A stretch of 64,000 nt of DNA, from the NCBI RefSeq assembly GCF_016735595.1, contig NZ_JAERRB010000005.1, positions 1 through 64,000 of the forward strand, given 5' to 3'. The stretch's first letter is position 1, and the number at the start of each line of letters is the position of its first letter. The translations under genes were made by a program, and so were the position numbers. The notes beneath the pieces are model-generated. The model was not told where the DNA came from. It was given only the letters and a program-made list of their open reading frames with translations, and searched no databases. The stretch is from Chryseolinea lacunae (GTDB lineage: Bacteria > Bacteroidota > Bacteroidia > Cytophagales > Cyclobacteriaceae). Of the stretch, positions 16,745 to 27,600 are shown in pieces.

Positions 16745-18879
16745 TTTGCTACAGCGACTTTCACTGTTTCTTTTTCTCCACCATCCGTTTCTTCCGCTCT
16801 GAACGTGGAAACGCTGGCCATAAATTTCGTGGAGTCGGCCAGGAAGGTGCGCGCAAAACTTTCGGAAGGTTCGTTCTTGTTGATGCGCAACACGTGTTCT
16901 TTAAAGTTGCCTTCGAAGGCAAACGCGCCGGTTTCCACAAACAGTTTCTGGAAATCGAGTATGGTCTGAATCTGTGTGCTGGGCTTCACATCGCGACCCA
17001 GCAACAATGCTTTCGCCGTGTTGATGAATGCGCTGTAGCTGTGATAGATCGAGTCGGCATACATGCCCTGATCCAAAGCCTCTTTTGCCCAGCCCAATTT
17101 ATCTTCCGAATCATAGAGCAATGTCGACACGAGGTCGATCATCACCCCCGCGCACTCGCCCACGGCGGTGTGCAGAATGAAGTTGTGGTCTTCGCCCCAG
17201 TCGATATATTCATCGGGCGTTGTGGCCGTGATGTCGCCAAGCGGTTTCAGCAATTGGTAGAAGTGGTTTCTGCCGATGCGTTTAAAGTAGTCGTGATAAT
17301 ATTCGCCGGGCAGACTGTTGGCTTCATAGTCGCCCAACAGATAGCGCAGCGCCACAGGCCCACGCTTGCTGGGGATCTTGATGATTTTGTCGGAGATGAT
17401 GCCATCGCCGCCCTGCAGTTTGCCACCGCCCAACAACACGACCAGCGCGGGCAACACTTTGCCTTGCTTGTCTTTGATGGTGCTGCCGTGCAAACCAATG
17501 CTGGCCAACCCGTGCTGACCGCACGAGTTCGGGCAACCGCTGATTTTGATTTTGATGTCGTTGTTATAGATGAGGTCGGGAAACTCTTCGCGCACCACTT
17601 TTTCGAGCGCCAGCGAAATGCCGGTGCTGCTCGAGATGCCGAGGTTACAGGTGTCGGTGCCGGGGCACGCCGTTACGTCGGCCACGCTGTCGAAGCCGGG
17701 CTCGGCCAATCCCAAACGGTCGAGTGCGAGATAGAGGTGTTTCAGGTTTTCGCCGCGCACAAAGCGGAGCAGGTAGCCCTGGTTGATGGTGACGCGCATT
17801 TCGTCGGCCGCAAACTGATCTACGATGCTGGAGAACGAACGCGCCATGTTTGACGTGAAGTTGCCCAGCGGCACTTTCACATTCACACCAAAGAAGCCTT
17901 CCTGTTTTTGCTCAAACACGTTGGTGTCGTGCCACTGCTCATATTTCTTTTGATCGGTGACTTCGGCAATGCCGCCAGCCAGCTCTTCGGGAATTACCGG
18001 GTCGGGCAACGCCTCTGTGTTGATGGCGTAGCTTTTGTTTTTAATGGCCAGTCGCTCTTCCTGCACCAGCGCCAGCAAGGCTTCGAGCCCGATGTCGTCG
18101 AGCAAAAACTTGAGGCGTGCTTTCATGCGGCGGTTGCGTTCGCCATAGCGATCGAACACGCGCAACACAGCTTCGGTGAAGGGCACAATCTGGTCTTCTT
18201 CCAGGAACTCGTGCGCCACCGGTGCCAGATAGGGGTTGGCGCCCAGGCCACCGGCAATCACCACCTTGAAACCACGCTTGCCGTCCACGATGCGGGGAAT
18301 GAAGCCGAGGTCGTGAATGAAGGTGTAGGCGGTGTCGTCGTCGCTGCTGGAGAAAGCAATTTTGAATTTGCGGCCCATCTCCTGGCAAATCGGGTTGCGC
18401 AAAAAGTATTTAAACATTTCGTTCGCATAGGGCGACACGTCGAAGAGTTCTTTGGGGTCGATGCCCGCGGTGGGCGATGCCGTGATGTTGCGCACGGTGT
18501 TGCCGCAGGCTTCGCGGGTGGTGATTTCGTCTTTCTCCAGTTTGGCCCACAGCTCGGGTGTGCGGTCCAGGCTCACAAAGTGAATCTGGATGTCCTGGCG
18601 TGTGGTGGCGTGCAGGGTGCTGCTGGCATATTCGTCTGAGATGTCGGCGATGCGGCGCATTTGTTTGGTGGTAAGCCGCCCGTAGGGCAGTTTGATGCGG
18701 ATCATTTGCACGCCGGGTTGGCGCTGCCCATAGATGCCGCGTGCCAACCGGAGGCCACGGAATTTTTCACTGTCTATCTTTCCATCGCGGAAGAGCCTGA
18801 TTTTCTTTTCCAGGTCAATGATGTCGCGTGCAACGATGGGGTTGTTCAAGTCTTCTAGTTCTGAGCGAAAGCTTTCCAT
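16741..18879 (-). CDS. Sulfite/nitrite reductase hemoprotein with C-terminal HEPN-like extension
   Basis: A 712-residue siroheme and 4Fe-4S reductase, probably assimilatory sulfite reductase giving sulfide for cysteine synthesis. Two ferredoxin-like half domains and two catalytic repeats are present. The cluster and siroheme Cys pairs are TACPGTDTCNLG (about 402-413) and SGCPNSCGQHG (about 444-454). The N-terminal GIYGQRQPGVQMIRIKLP and STLHATTRQDIQIHFV segments are typical. After the reductase core ends near residue 570, about 140 extra helical residues (AKEALDQGMYADSIYHSYSA) resemble a HEPN domain. A nitrite reductase cannot be excluded on sequence, but the Cys-rich leader peptide upstream argues for sulfur assimilation. 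First gene of the siroheme operon. Confidence 0.85.
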   Translation of the reverse strand: MESFRSELEDLNNPIVARDIIDLEKKIRLFRDGKIDSEKFRGLRLARGIYGQRQPGVQMIRIKLPYGRLTTKQMRRIADISDEYASSTLHATTRQDIQIHFVSLDRTPELWAKLEKDEITTREACGNTVRNITASPTAGIDPKELFDVSPYANEMFKYFLRNPICQEMGRKFKIAFSSSDDDTAYTFIHDLGFIPRIVDGKRGFKVVIAGGLGANPYLAPVAHEFLEEDQIVPFTEAVLRVFDRYGERNRRMKARLKFLLDDIGLEALLALVQEERLAIKNKSYAINTEALPDPVIPEELAGGIAEVTDQKKYEQWHDTNVFEQKQEGFFGVNVKVPLGNFTSNMARSFSSIVDQFAADEMRVTINQGYLLRFVRGENLKHLYLALDRLGLAEPGFDSVADVTACPGTDTCNLGISSSTGISLALEKVVREEFPDLIYNNDIKIKISGCPNSCGQHGLASIGLHGSTIKDKQGKVLPALVVLLGGGKLQGGDGIISDKIIKIPSKRGPVALRYLLGDYEANSLPGEYYHDYFKRIGRNHFYQLLKPLGDITATTPDEYIDWGEDHNFILHTAVGECAGVMIDLVSTLLYDSEDKLGWAKEALDQGMYADSIYHSYSAFINTAKALLLGRDVKPSTQIQTILDFQKLFVETGAFAFEGNFKEHVLRINKNEPSESFARTFLADSTKFMASVSTFRAEETDGGEKETVKVAVAK

Positions 18880-18920
18880 GTTCTGAGCGGTTGTTCGTTT
18901 GGTATGGTGGTTAAATAAAA

Positions 18921-18947
18921 GAGCCTTTCCTGTGGCAGGAAAGGCTC
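18921..18947 (-). terminator. Attenuator terminator in the leader of the sulfite reductase operon
   Basis: A perfect 12-bp stem GAGCCTTTCCTG/CAGGAAAGGCTC with a three-base loop is followed on the minus strand by TTTTATTTAA. It lies between the Cys leader peptide and the sulfite reductase start at 18879, so it must be bypassed for operon expression. Its 5' arm and loop (TCCTGCC, 18940-18934) can instead pair with GGCAGGA (19003-18997) near the end of the leader ORF, giving an antiterminator. Confidence 0.8.
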
Positions 18948-18981
18948 GGTATGTTGTTCTGTTTTCAGTTTCTACTGTGTC

Positions 18982-19077
18982 TTACGTACCGGATGCTCCT
19001 GCCTCTACATGAAAATGTTTACAGCAACACTTCGCTGTATTGATCTTCTTCGGCATAATGGTCATCACATTCTTCAT
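18982..19077 (-). CDS. 31-residue Cys-rich leader peptide (attenuator)
   Basis: A short ORF starts at the ATG at 19077 and ends at the TAA at 18984-18982. The peptide starts MKNVMTIMPKKINTAK, then has three consecutive Cys at residues 17-19 (codons TGT TGC TGT), then KHFHVEAGASGT. It sits directly upstream of a strong terminator and the sulfite reductase operon. The Cys codons lie inside a small hairpin (19020-19025 with 19034-19039). The likely role is ribosome-mediated attenuation: when Cys-tRNA is scarce the ribosome stalls on the Cys run, GGCAGGA stays free and prevents the terminator. Cysteine-rich leader peptides before sulfur genes are known in actinobacteria. I know of no described example here. 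Confidence 0.75.
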   Translation of the reverse strand: MKNVMTIMPKKINTAKCCCKHFHVEAGASGT

Positions 19078-19086
19078 ACGTTCCAA

Positions 19087-19118
19087 CGAAAGTAGGCTAC
19101 GCGCCTCAAATAATCAAA
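19087..19118 (-). promoter_or_regulatory. Promoter of the sulfite reductase operon
   Basis: TTTG (19118-19115) is separated by exactly 20 bases from TACTTTCG (19094-19087), one mismatch from TAnnTTTG. Transcription would start close to 19080, so the leader peptide ORF at 19077 would be translated almost from the 5' end. Confidence 0.5.
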
Positions 19119-19152
19119 TTAAAATCTATTTAAATTGTAGGGTATGTAGGGC

Positions 19153-19590
19153 TTATGGATTAACAGTCGTTCGGGAGGCGTTGCAATCGAATGCTTCAAG
19201 GGAATTCTCCCCTCTCCTTTTCGACCAATGTCTCGCCTGAAACTCCGTCGGGCCTTCTGCCGTCATAAGCATCCCTAACGTGGTCGCGAAACAATTCGTT
19301 TCCGCGTGTGTCAAAAAACAGTTTTCATCGCACCACCGGCGCCGCGGTGTCAGAACTTCACAACAAACAGCGCGGTGGGCGTGCCCCTCCTCCGTCGGGT
19401 CGGTTGTCCGTTGCAAGTCCTCGCCCCACCGCACCTCCCGCCCTTCGCTGTGGGCTTTCCTCTTCCACCCCTCACGCGGTGTCTCCTTCCATAAGCCCTT
19501 CGATGTTAATTTGACACACGCCCCTTTCAACATCAACGCCACCCTGCAACAATCTCCACACGTGTGGCATTCGCATCCTATTCTGTTCAA
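19153..19590 (-). other. Unexplained purine-rich minus-strand stretch with a 145-codon frame
   Basis: The gap 19119-19661 has no recognised gene. The minus strand is strongly purine-rich and holds an open frame of 145 codons with many Cys, Trp and Arg (for example CHTCGDCC and RHWSKRRGENSLEAFDCN). The plus strand is open for over 120 codons in the same place. Open frames on both strands and the odd composition suggest chance or a decayed or repetitive noncoding element rather than a protein gene. Confidence 0.3.
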
Positions 19591-19661
19591 CGCCGGGCAT
19601 GTTTATCTGCGCGCATCAAACCATCCCTTAAACAAAATCGCCCTGCTGAGCCGGAATGAAT

Positions 19662-19682
19662 TTTGAGAAGATATTTCTCAAA
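19662..19682. promoter_or_regulatory. Palindromic operator candidate
   Basis: Perfect inverted repeat TTTGAGAA-GATAT-TTCTCAAA, 17 bases ahead of the start codon of the stress-type flavin-binding gene. The position suits a repressor site or a hairpin in the 5' leader. No regulator is encoded next to it. Confidence 0.45.
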
Positions 19683-19699
19683 CACTAAACACAAACATC

Positions 19700-20221
19700 A
19701 TGAAAAACGAAGCATCGGAAATAAAAAACCTTACCCACGAAGAGGCCATCGACAAGTTTAAAGAACTTGTGAAACATGAATCGACCTGCCTCTTCACAAC
19801 ACAGCTCACGCAGCTTCCCTTAACCACGCGCCCCATGGGCATTCAGAAAGTGTGCGACCAAGGAAACTTCTGGTTTCTCAGCGCCTCCGACAGCGACAAA
19901 AATCAGGAGATCGCCGACGACCCCAGAGTGCAACTCTTCATCAGCAACACCTCGAACTACGAATTCCTGTCTATCTACGGCCATGCCACCATCACCCGCG
20001 ACCCACAAAAGATCGACGAGCTATGGACCGACATCGCCAAAGCATGGTTCCACGAAGGCAAAGACGACCCCCGTGTAACGGTCATTAAAGTGACACCCGA
20101 ACAAGGATTTTATTGGGACACCAAAGATGGAAAGCTGGTGTCGACAATCAAGATTCTCGCATCGGCCGTTTCGGGAAAAACATTTCAGGAAGGTGTGGAA
20201 GGAACTATCACAGTTCGGTAA
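19700..20221 (+). CDS. General-stress-protein-26-type pyridoxamine oxidase-like protein
   Basis: A 173-residue protein of the split-barrel flavin-binding (pyridoxamine 5'-phosphate oxidase-like) family, similar to general stress protein 26. Visible features are the strand CLFTTQL, then LTTRPMGIQKVCDQGNFWFL (about 40-60), SDSDKNQEIADDPRVQLFIS and the GHATITRDPQKIDELW segment, in family order. The length is typical. Members bind FMN or FAD, but the substrate is generally unknown. A perfect palindrome lies just upstream and a terminator just downstream, so it is a single-gene unit, likely stress-responsive (inference). Confidence 0.85.
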   Translation: MKNEASEIKNLTHEEAIDKFKELVKHESTCLFTTQLTQLPLTTRPMGIQKVCDQGNFWFLSASDSDKNQEIADDPRVQLFISNTSNYEFLSIYGHATITRDPQKIDELWTDIAKAWFHEGKDDPRVTVIKVTPEQGFYWDTKDGKLVSTIKILASAVSGKTFQEGVEGTITVR

Positions 20222-20275
20222 GGCTAAATGCGATTCGTCAAACACGGATCAATGTAACGTCATACTCAGGAACCA

Positions 20276-20314
20276 ACGTGTAAGGTCCTTTCGCCAAGAA
20301 AGACCTTACACGTC
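20276..20314 (+). terminator. Hairpin terminator
   Basis: Near-perfect stem ACGTGTAAGGTCcTTTC (20276-20292) with GAAAGACCTTACACGT (20298-20313), following the stress-type gene. The T tract is poor, so it may act for both strands. Confidence 0.6.
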
Positions 20315-20328
20315 TCTTCTACAATTCT

Positions 20329-21182
20329 TCAATCGGCATTGTCGGCCATGGGCAAACGTATTTCGCTACTTCTGTTCTCATTCTTCGATTTTCGAATAAA
20401 GCATTCTGTAAGAAATATTCCTGCCGATAAAACCAGGACTCTCGTAAGCAAGTTAAAAATTGAATTGGATACGTTGTCGTTCTGCGACGTTACGAACAAT
20501 GATTCCACGCCTTGATTCATCCCGAGTATTGAAAGCGTTAGGTTTAAACCCACGTGAATTCCTGTGGGTAGTGCAATGCCCTTAGATCTGATTGCTGCTA
20601 TTCCAAATACAAATGCCCATACTCCAGGTCCCAGTGAAGCGGTGAGGATGCTCCACCCCAGAGATATATGATAAAGAATGAACGCAACCGAAATTATGAG
20701 CTGGGCCGGCCATAGCCCCATGGTCCTTTTCAGTTTTAACAGAGGATATGATCGAAAAGCAATTTCTTCCATAAATGCCGCCGGAAGTATGGCCAAATAC
20801 CAGAACCAAATGCAGGGGTCTCGGGGTTGGGGATTTTTCTGAATGTCAAGTCCGGCCAATAGCACTAACATCAACATGATTAGGGCGATACTGGCCACGC
20901 CTGTTAATAGCCCTGCAATAAACCTGAACAATGTGCCCGGTTCCAAATCAGGTCATAATCTGCGAAAGAACTTCGCTCCGATCTCAAAAAGATCCAGGTA
21001 ACAAACAAAGCCAAAGCTGAACCAAAAACACCAACGGCAAAGCGGTGAACATGCGTTGAGAAGATAGTGCCGGATTGAATCAAGAAAGGGATTAATACGA
21101 TAAGAAACAACGCCCAATAGCCGGCGACTTTTATAATTGGCTTTAGTTTATCAGTTCTGAAATTTGAGACACGATTAAACAT
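20329..21182 (-). pseudogene. CPBP-family intramembrane protease gene broken by a frameshift
   Basis: Two overlapping minus frames together encode one CPBP (CAAX protease/bacteriocin-processing type) membrane protein. The 5' part (21182 to about 20947) has two membrane segments and ends …SFADYDLIW. The continuation starts with EPGTLFRFIAGLLTG in another frame at about 20946, and would follow the Trp directly if one base were added. The 3' part carries the family motifs EEIAFRS (EExxxR), the His of FILYHIS and GIHVGLN. Joined length is about 280 residues, normal for the family. No slippery sequence is visible at the junction, so decay or a single-base sequence error are the likely explanations. 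Confidence 0.7.
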
Positions 21183-21601
21183 TGTTTGATCCTGTTTTTA
21201 ATTGCTGAAAGGATGGGGTATGGAGCATCCCAATGAAACTAAAGTTATCGATTTCTATCAGGCGGGCATAGGCCTGGCACCAACCCTGCCTTTATTCCGC
21301 ATGGAATAAACTTTTCACCATGCGCCCTAAACATCCGGATAAGTTCTCTGTTTCTGCTTCAGCAACCGCTATTAAAACTGGCTCGCCTTTCAAACGTTGC
21401 CAAGGCCAATGCATTTCCTGTGCTTCAGGGATTAAGGGTGTGAGCGTGCTCGATCAGAGATCACACACACGCACACTGTGTAAATAATTCCACACCGTAT
21501 CTCCCACAAAAAACACCGACAAACCCAACGATGCTACCACTGCAATAAAATTTATTGGTATATTGCGGAACTGTAGACGAGCCCAAACCCTACAAAACCT
21601 A
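21183..21601. other. Intergenic region upstream of the giant repeat protein
   Basis: No convincing gene. It includes a 20-base palindrome, TTTATTCC-GCAT-GGAATAAA, at 21291-21310. A 68-codon minus frame (21454-21660) with one hydrophobic stretch overlaps the next gene and is considered chance. Confidence 0.4.
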
Positions 21602-24600
21602 ATGACTTCATCGCTCACTCGCGGCAACGTGATTCGTAATCTGGTTGCCCTTTTTTTCACCTTCTCTTCGGCCCTTTGTTTTTCTCAAACGTTCACAGGC
21701 GCCCCCACCATTTCAACCGCTGGCCCCTATTGTGCCGGTTCTTCCATCACCGTGAACTGGGCCATATCCAGCAATTTCACGGCGGGAAACACGTTCACCG
21801 TCCAGCTGTCGAACGCTGCCGGAACCTTTGGTGCGCCCACTACACTGGGATCGGTGAGCAGCAACAGCGCCACATCACTGGCCGTAACCATCCCCCTGAC
21901 ACAGGCGGCGGGCGCGGGCTATGTGGTGCGCGTCACCAGTTCCAACCCGGCGCTCAACAGCGCGTCGTCTGCGGCGTTCACCATCACGCCACTTGGGCTC
22001 AGTGCGCCCACCGTCGCAGGCTCACCGTTTTGTGCTGGCACTACCTTCAACATCACGAACAATCTGGCAAATGCCTGTAGCTTCGGAGCGGCCAACACCT
22101 TCACCGTGCAGCTGTCCAACGCGGCCGGAACGTTTGGTGCACCTGTTAACATTGGCTCTGTGTCGTCCACAACGGGCGGCAACATCTCCGTGACGCTGCC
22201 TGTGGGCACGGCGGCAGGTGCCGCCTATGCGATCCGTGTGGTCAGCTCCAGCCCGGCCATCACCAGCGCATCATCTTCTGCATTCACCATCACAGCACCC
22301 GCGCTCAGTGCTCCCACCGTGACGGGCTCTCCGTTTTGTGCGGGCACTACCTTCAACATCACCAACAACCTGGCAAACGCCTGCGACTTCGGGGCCAGCA
22401 ACACATTCACGGTTCAGCTGTCGAACGCGGCCGGAACCTTTGGTGCGCCCGTTAACATTGGCTCTGTTTCGTCGGTGACGGGCGGCGCCATTTCCGTGAC
22501 CCTTCCCTTGGGTACCGCGGCGGGTGCGGGCTATGTTGTGCGGGTGGTAAGCTCCAGCCCGGCATTGACCAGTGCCAACAGCGGCGCCTTCACCATCAGT
22601 GCCGTTAGCCTCAGTGCACCTACCGTGACGGGTACGCCATTTTGCGCAGGCACTACCTTTAACATCACAAACAACTTACCCAACGCCTGCGACTTTGGGG
22701 CCGGCAACACGTTCACCGTGCAGCTGTCGAACGCGGCCGGAACCTTTGGTGCGCCCGTTAACATCGGTTCTGTCTCGTCAGTCACAGGCGGTGCCATTTC
22801 CGTGACCCTTCCGTTGGGTACGGCAGCGGGCGCGGGCTATGTTATGCGTGTGGTCAGCTCCAGCCCGGTAGTGACCAGTGCCAACAGCGGCGCCTTCACC
22901 ATCAGTGCGCTTGGCATCAGTGCCCCCACCGTGGCGGGCTCTCCGTTTTGCCAGGGTGCTACGTTCAACATCACAAACAACCTTCCCAACGCGTGTAGCT
23001 TTGGCGCGGGCAACACATTCACGGCGCAACTCTCCGACAACACGGGCAGCTTCACCACGCCCACCACCATCGGGTCTGTGGCGTCGCTCACAGCGGGTGC
23101 CATTTCGGTTACGCTTCCATCGGCTGCACCCGCCGGAGCGGCCTATCGCATTCGGGTGGTCAGCTCAAATCCGGTGGTGACGGGCACCGTGAGCGGTACT
23201 TTCACCATTAACGCACCCGGGCTCAACGCCCCTACCGTAACGGGCACAACCTTTTGTTTGGCCACCAGCTATAACATCACCAACAACCTCAGCAACGCCT
23301 GTGCGTTCGGGGCGGGCAACACCTTTAATGTTGAGCTTTCGGATGGGGCGGGGAGCTTTGCTGCGCCGGTTGTTATCGGCACTTCGGCCTCCACAGCGGG
23401 AGGAACTATTTCCGTTACCATCCCCGGCAACACCACGCCGGGAACAGGTTTCAGAATGCGTGTCACCAGCACCAGCCCTGCGCTCACCAGCGCGATCAAC
23501 GGCGCCAACCTCACGGTGAGTGCCTACGGCATTAATGCGCCTACGTTTATTGGCACAACGTTGTGTCCCAACCAGCCGCTCACGGTGAACTATACCTTGC
23601 TGAATGCCTGCGGGCTTCCCAACACGCCGTCGGCCAACGTGTTCACGGCGCAGTTGTCGAATGCCTTTGGTGCTTTCTCGAGCCCCACGGTGATCGGCAC
23701 AGTTACGTCAAACACCGGGGGTTCCATCGCCACCACCATACCTGTGGGCACCACGCCGGGCAACGGCTACCGCATCCGTGTGGTCAGCTCCAACCCGGGC
23801 ATCGGGCTCATCAGCCCCGACAACGGTGCCAACCTCACCGTCAATGCCATCAACCTCAACGCGCCGACCTTTGGTGCCACTACCTATTGCGCGGGTGCCA
23901 CATTCACGCTGAGCTATACGTTTGTGAGCGGGTGTAATTTCATTGCAGGCAACACGTTTACGGCGCAGCTCTCCGATGCCAGTGGCAGCTTTGCGTCGCC
24001 GGTCACCATCGGCACATCCAACGCCACCGCGCCCGGCAACTTCGCGGTTACCATTCCACCGGCAACGACCTTTGGCACGGGCTATCGCATTCGTGTGGTG
24101 GCGTCTAACCCGGCCGTTACCAGTCTCGACAACGGCGCCGACATCACCATCAATGCCCTGGGCATAAACGCGCCCACCTTCACGGGCACTTCGTTTTGTC
24201 AGGGCCAGGTGTTTAACGTAGCCTATACCATTCAAAGCGCCTGCGCGTTTCCCAACACACCGGCCAACAACATCTTCACGGCGCAATTGTCAGGCCCCAC
24301 GGGCAGCTTCGCTTCACCCACCACGCTTGGCACATTGCAGGCCACGGGTTCGGGCACTATTGTGGCCACGATTCCCGGCGGCACACCGGCGGGCACAGGC
24401 TATCGCATTCGGGTGGTCAGCTCCAACCCGGGCACGGGGGTGCTGGGCGCGAGCAACGGAACAGACATCACCATCAACGCCAGCGCGGGCAATCCGAATG
24501 TGTTCGGAACAACCGCCTGGAATGTGTATGCCTATGCCGGCAATGCTTTTCCCATCACCAACAACACCTATGTGGGAACCTATACCGAAAACAACCTGAG

Positions 24601-27600
24601 CTTTGACTCGCGCAATCGCTGGGGCAACGCCGTTGGTCCAGGCGCAGCCGATGCAACATCGGGTTCCGCTTACGCGGGATGTCCTGTGGGGGCAACAAAC
24701 TATGCCATGAGTTTCAAGCGAACCAACTTCACGTGCGGCTACTACCAGATCGACATCCCCGCCCACGATGATGATATACGCCTGTTCATTAACGGCACGC
24801 AGGTTTTCAGCCACGTGGGCTGCTGCGATGCGCACACCAATGTGTGGACAGGATTTCTGAACAATGCATCTACAGTTGAGTTTCAACTCTTCAACGGCGG
24901 GGGCACCGGCTATTTGCAGGCCAGCTTCAACACCGCGGCCAACCCGTTGACTGTGTCGCCCAACATTGTGCAGTGCTCTGCGCCCATCACACCGGCCACG
25001 CTGTCGGTGAGCGCACCCGTGGCATTGAGCTATGCATGGACACCCACCAACGGCCTCACACCGGCCAGCGGATTGGGTGCCAGCGTGCAGGCCGCACCCG
25101 CCACAACACGCACCTACACCGTGACCGGCACCGACGCCACCACGGGATGCTCCGTAACGGGCAACGTAACCGTGACGGTGTCTAACGCCACGCCTACACT
25201 CACCCTCACCACCGTGCCGGCAACGATATGTTCCGGCGTTGTTACGTCAACCTTGTCTGTCAGCGGCGCCTCCACCTACACCTGGTCGCCTGCCACGGGA
25301 CTCAGTGCCACTACCGGAAATGTGGTCATCGCCAACCCACCCTCCACCACTACCTATACCGTGGTGGGCAACAACGGTTGTGCGGCGCCGGGAGGCAATG
25401 GCACCGCCACCAGCACGGTGACCGTGCAGACCATTCCGGGTTCGCCATCGCCATCGGCTTTTGGAAACGGTGTGTGGAACGTGTTCACGTATAACAGCAC
25501 CAACCTCACCGACTTCTACGGCTACTATTCCGAAAACACGCTGAACTTCAACACGGCAACGCGATGGGCACCCGCCAGCGGTCCCACAATAGCGAATGCA
25601 ACCACGGGCTCGGCCTATTCGGGCTGTACCGTTCCTGCCACGAACTATTCCATGAGCTTCAAGCGAACCAACTTCACATGTGGCTACTATCAGATCGACA
25701 TCCCCTACCAGGACGACTACCTTACCATGCTTATTGACGGCGTGCAGGTGTTTCAACGCAACGCCTTCACCAGCGTGTTGCAGCCCAACGTGTGGACAGG
25801 ATTTCTCGGCCCCACGTCTACGGTAGAATTCCAACTCATCAACTTTAATGGCCCTGGTCAGTTGCAAGTGTCGTTCGCGGCTTCTGCGTCGCGGCCTCAG
25901 TCGCTCAACACCGACATCGTGGTTTGTGCAGGCACGGGTGCCGTGCTCAGTGCCACGTCGGCACTGGCGGGCGCAACCTATTCGTGGGCCGTGAGTCCGG
26001 CCGATCCCACCATCACGTTCACACCGAGCAACACCGGCTCTGCTCCCACCATTCAAACCACGGCCGCCACGCCGGGCGGAGCCTACACCGTCATCAACAC
26101 ACTGACCGACGCCGCCACCACGGGATGTTCGGTGACCCGGAGTTTTACGATGACCGTGAACCCCGTTCCCAACACCACCGTGACACCTACTTCTGGCACC
26201 ATCATCTGCCCCACGGCGGGCATCACCTTAACGGCCAGTGGTGCTGCGAGCTACACGTGGAGTCCTGCGGCGGGCCTTAGCGCCACCACCGGCTTCTCTG
26301 TGGTAGCCACGCCCACCACCACTACGACCTATACGGTGACGGGTTCGAACAACTGCGCTTCCAATGCCGCAACATCAACCATCACCGTTATTCCGCTGGC
26401 CACCGTTTCCACCTTTCCCACGGGCACGTGGAATGTGTATGGCTTCAACTCCACCACCATAGGCACAAGCTATCAGGGCTACTATACCGAGAACGGCAGC
26501 GGTGCCACCGGTTTGGATTTTGATACGCGTACACGCTGGGGCACAGGCCTGGCACCTTCAACAGCAAATGCCACCAACGGAAACGCATGGCTGGGTTGCA
26601 CGATGAACGCCACCACCATAAGCCTCAGCTTCAAACGCACAGGCTTCACCTGCGGCACCTATCAACTGGATGTTCCCGGACACGACGACGACTTCCTGCT
26701 GTTCATTAACGGTGTGCAGGTGGCGCAACACACGGGCGGCTGCTGCGACGTGCACACCAACGTGTGGACCGGCGTGCTGAACGCCAACTCCACCGTGGAG
26801 TGGCAACTGAAGCAGGGCACGGGTGGTTCGTTTCTCCAGGTAGCGTTTACGCTCATTCCTCCCACGGCCGGGACCACGGTGTGGTTAGGCGGCACAAGCA
26901 ACGATTGGTTCTCTGCGGCCAACTGGTGCAACGGTGTGCCCACGGCAACCACCGACGTAATCATTCCGGCAGCAGGTCCGCAAAACATGCCCGTCATCAA
27001 CGCTAGCGGCGCCGTGGTGCGCAACATCACCATCAGCCCCGCCGTTGCGGCCAGCACCTTCACCAACCTGATCCCGGCCGGGATCCTCACCACCAACGCC
27101 TTCAACCTCGATGTGAACGGCAACTGGAACAACGGGGGCTCGTATGTGGCCAACACCGGATCGATAAGCTTTGTGGGCACCGGCGCGGGCAACACCATCA
27201 CCAGCACCAACGCCGAAACCTTCAACAACCTGATCATCAACAAAACCAACGGCATCACCATGACGTCGGGCATACATCAGGTGTCGGGCAACATGACATT
27301 CACCAACGGCATCGTTACCCAAAGCGGCACGCTTCGCATACTGAACGGGGGCACTGTTTCGGGCGCATCCAACAGCAGCTTTGTGAGCGGCAACGTGACC
27401 AAGGTGGGCACAAACGCGTTCACCTTCCCCGTGGGCAAGGGCACGCTCTACAGACCCATCTCCATCTCGTCACCGGCCGTGGCCACCGATGCATTCACCG
27501 CGCAGTATTTCAACACCTCTCCTATCGGCACCTATCCCAATGCCCAACGCGCCTTCACACTCGATCACGTGAGCAACGCGGAGTATTGGATGCTGAACCG

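Noticed and set aside
16735-17853. 372-codon plus-strand frame opposite the sulfite reductase
   Set aside because: No motifs and composition typical of an antisense shadow.
18880-19140. SAM or cobalamin riboswitch upstream of the sulfite reductase operon
   Set aside because: No conserved riboswitch core was recognised, and the region is better explained by the Cys leader ORF plus terminator.
21454-21660. 68-codon minus-strand frame with one hydrophobic stretch
   Set aside because: Overlaps the signal peptide region of the giant secreted protein and has no promoter or start support.
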